Of a stretch of DNA of 15,592 bases, positions 10,411-15,592 are shown piece by piece. Position 1 is the stretch's first letter. The number at the start of each line of letters is the position of its first letter. Origin of the DNA: Irineochytrium annulatum (Eukaryota > Chytridiomycota > Chytridiomycetes > Chytridiales > Chytridiaceae); contig JADGJL010000683.1 in NCBI GenBank assembly GCA_027600665.1, forward strand, positions 1-15,592, in the 5' to 3' direction. The translations under genes and the position numbers were made by a program. The notes under the pieces are model-generated. The model ran no database searches. It was given only the letters and a program-made list of their open reading frames with translations, and was not told the origin of the DNA.

Positions 10411-11148
10411 ATGCTCTTCAACACCGTCGTCTCCGCCATTGTCCTCGCCTCGGCCGCCATCGCTGTGAGTTGCTTTTATCCTGCTAAGCAAACACGTAAA
10501 TCTAATTCTCCACCGCTCCACCCGACCAGCTTCCAACTGAACAGCAGCCCAAGGTAGCTCAGTCCGGCGAGCATTGCGGCGGGTTCATCAACTCTGCCAT
10601 TCCCTGCGCCCCGGGCCTGTCCTGCGTCCTCAACATCAAAGCCCCGGATGCCGGCGGTGTCTGTCAGAAGGTCGCCAACTACGGCGAGCACTGCGGCGGC
10701 TTCATCGACTCTGCGCTCTCCTGCGCCTCGGGCCTGTCCTGCGTCCTCAACCTCAATGCACCGGACGCCGGCGGCGTCTGCCAGAAGGTCGCCGAGCTCG
10801 GCGGCCCTTGCGCCGGCAACGTGGCCGAGCCCAACGTCTGCCCACACGGCCTGACCTGCGTCCGCAAGACCGACGGCGGCTTCATGCCAGTCACCGAGTT
10901 CCTGCAGAAGGACATCGGCGGAACCTGCTTGAAGCTCGCCCAGACGAACGAGCATTGCGGCGGGAACATGATGAACGCGCCCGTGTGCGAGATGGGCCTC
11001 ACGTGCGCGCCGAAGCAGGGTCAGAAACTGCCCGTAAGTTCATTTTTCTTGATGTTGTGATATGTTCGGCTACAAATTACTGATCCGATTTTTCTTTGTT
11101 GTTGCTCAGGTCGCTGAAGTTGGCGGCATCTGCCTCCCCGAGTTCTGA
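10411..11148 (+). CDS. Secreted cysteine-rich protein with four tandem repeats
   Basis: Three exons (10411-10464, 10530-11033, 11110-11148) join in phase 0 to 198 residues. Exon 1 codes for an 18-residue signal peptide ending A-A-I-A, so the product is probably secreted. The mature part is four repeats, each with four cysteines in the pattern GEHCGG...C..GL.C...GG.C. Repeats 1 and 2 (10554-10670 and 10671-10787) are 39 residues each and nearly identical; repeat 3 has a 10-residue insertion; repeat 4 spans the last intron. The 16 cysteines probably pair within repeats. C-x2-G-L-x-C recalls IGFBP-like or dickkopf-like Cys-rich modules, but I cannot assign a family. A structural extracellular or host/substrate-surface role is plausible, and nothing in the sequence indicates a specific activity. 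The TATA box and C/T-rich leader suggest strong expression. Confidence 0.88.
10554..11033 (+). repeat. In-gene tandem Cys-repeat units
   Basis: The units are 10554-10670, 10671-10787, 10788-10934 and 10935-11033; the last is completed by the final exon. The first two are exactly 117 bp each and very similar at the DNA level, differing mainly at third codon positions. That points to a comparatively recent duplication inside an older repeat array. Confidence 0.85.
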
Positions 11149-11718
11149 GCTATTATAGCTTTGAGCTTCGCCTGGTCGCATGTGTCCTCAAGTTATTTAC
11201 TCCTGCCAAGCGGTATTTTTCCACTTCCAAGTAAACTAGTGCGCCTGCCACTACAGCATCTCTCTCTCAGTTTCTATGTAGTTCTTTACGAACAGTGCCC
11301 GACATGCAATAAACAGTAAATTTTCTATCCCAAAGCAACTATCGATATCCTCCCGTCTTCCACGGCTTGCATCATTGTACCCCAACCTAGCTAACCTGTA
11401 GTCTACGTAAAGAAGTCCAAGCGCTTAGCCGTTATTAATGTTAGAATTAGCTGGCACATTATTGAGATTTATTCACAAATTATTTTGCACCTGCAGTTCT
11501 GGAGCATGGAAGTTTTCCACTTTTGTAACTAAGAACGCGGATTGTAAGTAAAGTGCGACGCATAACAACAAGGACATCATAAACGTAAGCAATTGATCCC
11601 GTAAATGCCGATAAGTACATATAGTGCCAGCTATTATTTAAACAAATGCATGCAGCGGAAAAGTGAAGTCCATAACGACAATAAAATGACGAGAAACAAA
11701 CGTCGGCCGATTTAAAGA
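11149..11718. other. Convergent 3' region between the Cys-rich gene and HOP1
   Basis: This AT-richer sequence separates two convergent genes. A plus-strand AATAAA (11308-11313) suits the Cys-rich gene. A minus-strand AATAAA (plus-strand TTTATT near 11468-11473) lies about 245 bp beyond the HOP1 stop. No gene is visible. Confidence 0.55.
11308..11313 (+). terminator. Candidate polyadenylation signal of the Cys-rich gene
   Basis: AATAAA occurs 160 bp after the TGA at 11146-11148, a normal distance for a fungal 3' UTR. Confidence 0.45.
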
Positions 11719-14700
11719 TCACAACACAGCAATGTCGCGCACGACGACGGACATTTTCCTCCTCTTCATCCTGGCCAAGTCCACCTTCTCCTCGTCATCG
11801 GCCGTGCGCTTTTGGTTCCGCAGGGGCAGGTTCTCATCCTGTGCAAAAGCCGTAATGTTAGTCCCAACGTTGGAAGGTGCGAACGCTTCAACCTGCGACG
11901 GAGGCATGTTCTCCTCGTCGCCCTCCATCCCGCGCTGGCTGTTGGCAAATTTCCTCCTCGGGGTAGGCGACGAACGCCCCTCCTTCGTGGACGGCTGGCA
12001 ACCCGCCAGCAGGTCCGGCGAGCTCTGGGTCGCCGAGTCCTCAACCACGTCGGCGATGTTCGAGCTCCTCCTCTCCTCCAACACTGCCCTCGCATCCTTC
12101 ACGGGCGACGACTCCGGCACAAGCGTAGAGCCCCTGCCGCCTGCCGCCGTCGGGCTTTCGGTCGACAACCGACGCATCAACGACTGACGCGCCTCAATGC
12201 CGACGCCGGCCCTCTGGATCATCTCGTCGTAGTCCTGGACGAGCATTTCCGAGATAGGCCGCAGGATGTCGAGGACGCTGGGGACAACTGCAGGCGGGGC
12301 CGGAGGCAGCTGGCTGAAGCTCCTTTGGGTCATATCCTCGTCCTCGGCGAGCTGGTCCTCGGCGGTGGCGGCCTTAATCGGGGCATCGACTGAGATCGAA
12401 GACGGCTGGCGGCTCTCCGGGAGCTGAACCATCGTGAGCGATTCCTTCGACATCCAATGGGCGATGATCTTGCGCGCGGCGTTGGTCCGGACGGGGTTGT
12501 AGAGGGGGTCGCCCTTCTTCTTCCTGCCGTGCTTCTTCGCCTTGAGCGTACCGGCCTTGACGAGCCTTTGAGCGAGCTGCTTGCCCTCCTGCAACTCGCA
12601 GCCTATGCAAAGATATTAGCGGTGTGTGGAGGTTATAGCGACGTTTGGGTGAACGGGGAGTTTACTTACCAATCTTTTTCGAGAAGTTCGTGTACGAAAT
12701 GACGCCCTGGTCGCAAGGGAAGAAAAAGTCGAATTGGTCGCAAAGCGCAGGCAGGAAACGCGGTATACAAAGCGAGTACCTCTTGGTCAGCGATCATCAT
12801 GGCGCGCCGGAACAGCGCGACGTCCTTCGCTTGGTCCAGATCATACCCCTTACTGTTGCCCCGCGCGACCTGGGCCTTGTTGAAGCAAGCGTAGCAGATG
12901 TGCGAGGGCGGGATGCGCGTGTTTTCGCCGTCCGTGTAGCCAAAGCAGTGGTTGTGGCCCCAGTTCGAGCAATGTTCGCAGAAAAGGAGGTCACCGTCAT
13001 TCTATAAACGTATGTGTTTTCAACGGTACACACAAAGCGCAAAAAATAAAGAAAACATGAGCAAACAAGAAAGCCTACGTTAGGCATTCCGCACGGGCAG
13101 TCGATGGTGATTTTCTCCTCCGCCACGTCAGCGGACGGATCCATGGCCGCAAAGTCATCGAGCCTCTGAGTGCTGACATCGCCACCGTCCTCGAGCTTCA
13201 TGATGAGATCCTGCGTGTTGATGTTGTCTGAAGAGGGAGGAACCAGATAAACGCGTCAGCATGCTTGCAAACGGCCCGCCATTACAAAAATACGAAACGA
13301 AAGATGCAATCGCACCGAGTTCAGCTTCCATCGATAACGAAGGCTGGGCCTTGCTCACCGTGTCTGCAACGGCAGGCTCTTGCTCCGTGGGGCACCCTGC
13401 GAAGAAAGTGAGACGGGGAAAGGAAAATTGCCCTCTAAGATACTACCGTTATCTTCCTCGATCTTGCGTTGACGAGCTGAGAAACGAACTTCAGCGCGAC
13501 ATCTCGTCACGGACGCGGAGAAGCTAATCTCACCATTTCCCTTCCCGGCGCCACGCTTGCCCAAGTCCTCCGCCGTGAGGTCAATCCTGTCGAAGCGGCT
13601 CGACAGGGCATTGAGGTCCCTTATGAGCGATCCTTCCGCCCCGAGATGCTTCGGGATGATCATGGTCGCCTGTGACATGCAGCGGGGCGCGGGAGACGGC
13701 GGGGGGCCGACAGCGTTCGGAGTAGGCGGGTCGGTCAACATCGCGTCCGAGTCCTCCGGGTCCGAGCGTGAATTGTGAATGGCGTCGGCCGCGGTGAGGA
13801 CGGAGAGCGCCAGGCTGAGATGGTGAAGAACGAAAAGCATAAGCTATCGGGGAAGGGTGCAACATCATCGGCAAGGAGATGGCAGCGAAGAAAGGGGGTT
13901 ATGGAAAGGGATTTTTGAGAGAACGGAGCGAATCACATGCCTATGGTGGGGAGTGTCAACCTGCCCCAGCGAGAACTGGTCCGGCCTCGAGGGAAACTTG
14001 AACTCATGGTTCGGGTTCTCGGCGCGGAAACAGGGCGGCTCATACTCGAGGGGCGTCACGTCATCTGCACGTTATTAACGAACGTCCGCAAAGATCAATT
14101 TAATATACCATAGTAATACAGCTTCATTGTCACATTCGCTTGCTCTACGATCCAAAACGGTGAAACTCAGCGGTGTATGAACGTGAAGAAAGAATCAAAG
14201 GGACACCTACCCGGCAGCGGCTTAAGCGTCTGCGTCAGTACAATGACCCTCCTGATCATATCGCTCGTGGCTTTAATGATCTCCTTCTTCGTCTTGACCC
14301 TGAAGGACTCCTTGAGCTCTCCTCCGTCGCCACCCTTGAAATCAATGGCAAACTGGTCCTTGGACGGGTAGCTGAATGCGAATGTGTAGCTCTCGATCCT
14401 TCGCATTGAGCAAACGACGGCGATGAGTCAAGGCAGGAACGAGAATTAAACAAGCTGGAGGCGTACTCACATATCCAGCGGTGCATTGGCGTCCATGTAG
14501 ATACCCAACACCATGGCCTTCAGGTACCGCTTCTCGAGGGCGTCGTAGCAGCCCTTCTCCTGCATTTCCCACACACACAGTTCAGCCACCGAAGACATCA
14601 CACGAACGGATCATTAGAAGAAAGACGGTTGCTTACCAGCCAGTCCAGAAGCTCGTCGGCCTCCCACGAGTGAGCGCGCGAGATGGCCTTGAGGTGCATC

Positions 14701-14980
14701 TTGCCGTTCAGCAGCGTGTCTTTGAAGTTGTCCTCTGCAACGAGAGAAAGGGTCAAATCGTCAGTGGATGCTAAGTGTGGGGAATGCGGGGAAACCGGAG
14801 CGAACCTGGGAAAAGGCCCCGGAGGTAGGTGATGGCGCTGAGGGCCGAGCTCAGGAGGTTCTTGACGAGGATGAGCGACTCCGTCTGGGACGGCACGAGC
14901 GTCACTCGCTGCTCCTGTTTCTGTGGAGAAAGGGCGGGGTGAGGACGACGTCGTCGATGGCGCTCATGGCGCACCTGCAT
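11719..14980 (-). CDS. HOP1: Meiotic chromosome-axis HORMA protein Hop1
   Basis: Hop1 coats meiotic chromosome axes, promotes double-strand breaks and interhomologue repair, and serves as a checkpoint adaptor. Fourteen exons (14980-14975, 14920-14806, 14734-14637, 14559-14471, 14398-14211, 14144-14109, 14064-13941, 13814-13534, 13488-13447, 13396-13316, 13227-13079, 13001-12780, 12706-12670, 12602-11719) join in phase to 783 residues. The HORMA domain spans about 4-230, with SLILVKNLLSSALSAITYLRG, ESYTFAFSYPSKD, MKLYYYDDVTPLEYEPPCFR and VDTPHHSLALSV. A complete C4HC3 PHD finger follows (C397, C399, C411, C414, H419, C422, C439, C442), then a winged-helix-like segment with FSKKIGCELQEGKQLAQRL (about 455-560). 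The tail is Ser/Pro-rich with several SQ/TQ sites and ends KRRKMSVVVRD, a candidate closure motif. The start is the ATG at 14980, which leaves only six coding bases in exon 1. Intron 13940-13815 appears to use a GC donor. Confidence 0.95.
13815..13940 (-). other. Probable GC-AG intron in HOP1
   Basis: The exon ends CACCATAG and the intron begins GCATGT, a good match to the AG|GCAAGT consensus of GC donors. Splicing to the CAG at 13817-13815 gives VDTPHHSLALSV, as expected for HORMA proteins. The nearest GT donor, six bases downstream, would shift the frame. Confidence 0.75.
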
Positions 14981-15410
14981 GGGGACAGTGACTGAGGTTG
15001 GTTGGAGGGTGAGATTCGTCGGACAAGCAAGTTCGGGAAATGAAATGAATCCAAAAACTCTGTCCGTAAAATCGATTGTGCTCTTGCCTATCACACCAAA
15101 ACGCTATACCCAAAAAAACTTATAAAAAACAAAATGACCTGTTACTGCGAAGTCATTAGTAGGAAAGACAATGGTTTTCTCGCGTATTATCATATCAGTG
15201 TTGTCGATATGACGAAAGGGGCGATCTAAACAACTGGCACGCAAAGCCCGACATGCTGACCCTGACTGGCTTGCGGGGTGTCTTCGACCCCAAGCAATTG
15301 CAGTGCGACGGGATTGCCATTCGGACGGGGTGTGCCTTATGCTTATTTAAAGACCGCAGCGACTGCCCACTCGCTCCATTTTGCTGCCCACACCACACCT
15401 AGTCAATCTC
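14981..15410. other. Divergent promoter region between HOP1 and a secreted-protein gene
   Basis: About 430 bp separate the start codons of the two divergent genes. Towards the plus-strand gene there is a TATTTAAA at 15344-15351. The part near HOP1 is AT-rich around 15060-15200, and I recognise no known meiotic control element there. Confidence 0.5.
15344..15351 (+). promoter_or_regulatory. TATA-like box of the secreted-protein gene
   Basis: TATTTAAA lies 67 bp upstream of the ATG at 15411 and is followed by a C-rich leader. The placement resembles that of the TATA box of the other secreted gene. Confidence 0.55.
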
Positions 15411-15561
15411 ATGCCTCATTTTCCCTCGCTGCTCCTCATCGCCCTCACGGCGTTCTCGGCCTCGGCCGTTGCCAGCCCGGCCGCCATTCCCGCGACTCCA
15501 ACCTGCACAACGGGCACCTTCTCGTGCTCAGACACCCACCACTACCAGGAATGCGTTAACA
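15411..15561 (+). CDS. Secreted protein, first exon; possible CBM19-type chitin-binding module
   Basis: The gene runs off the window. The first exon codes for 50 residues plus one base and ends at a GTACGT donor at 15562. Residues 1-21 (MPHFPSLLLIALTAFSASAVA) form a clear signal peptide, probably cleaved after A-V-A. A short Ala/Pro linker leads into CTTGTFSCSDTHHYQECVN. The spacing C-x6-C-x8-C, with aromatic residues and a GT after the first cysteine, resembles the start of family 19 carbohydrate-binding modules, which bind chitin and are common in chytrids and Mucoromycota. With only one exon, that family assignment is tentative and any catalytic domain would lie outside the window. Confidence 0.75.
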
Positions 15562-15592
15562 GTACGTGCTTTTGCATTTACGTGCGCTGGAT

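Noticed and set aside
11812..12393. 193-codon plus-strand open frame
   Set aside because: It lies opposite the last HOP1 exon, which is clearly coding by domain content and phase; the plus translation is Arg-rich and motif-free.

Overview
The window is nuclear DNA from an intron-rich fungus. Coding sequences are broken by short introns (mostly 44-90 nt). Donors are GT, plus one probable GC, and acceptors are AG. Protein hallmarks are fungal/eukaryotic: Atg8, a Tgl/SDP1-type lipase and a Hop1-type meiotic HORMA protein. Two secreted proteins, a Cys-rich repeat protein and a probable chitin-binding-type protein, fit an early-diverging fungus such as a chytrid. A basidiomycete cannot be excluded, so the phylum is inference. 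I found no prokaryotic, viral, transposon or CRISPR signal.

Layout: (1) 75-206 (+), the last exon of a HIT-family hydrolase. (2) 1394-4002 (+), a long, disordered, probably nuclear protein of unknown function with one intron; its frame stays open upstream to 1025. (3) 4003-5245, a T-rich convergent intergenic region with a 30-bp tandem repeat. (4) 5246-6132 (-), ATG8 in seven exons, ending in an unusual 18-residue acidic tail after the processing glycine. (5) 7085-9605 (-), a patatin-domain triacylglycerol lipase in 13 exons. (6) 10411-11148 (+), a secreted 198-residue protein built of four Cys-rich repeats, with a TATA box. (7) 11719-14980 (-), a 14-exon HOP1 with HORMA, PHD and winged-helix regions and a basic C-terminal candidate closure motif. 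(8) 15411-15561 (+), the first exon of a secreted protein that runs off the window.

The genes do not form one pathway. ATG8 and the lipase are adjacent on the same strand and both relate to lipid and membrane turnover, but co-regulation is speculation. Exon models were built by hand from splice signals, phase continuity and remembered family motifs. Every internal junction in ATG8, the lipase and HOP1 closes in phase, which strongly supports these models. The least certain points are the starts of the 1394 gene and of the lipase. I saw no obviously new multi-gene system. The most interesting items are the ATG8 tail, the HOP1 architecture with its probable GC-AG intron, the very small exons, the Cys-rich repeat protein, and a lipase-exon-like remnant upstream of the lipase.
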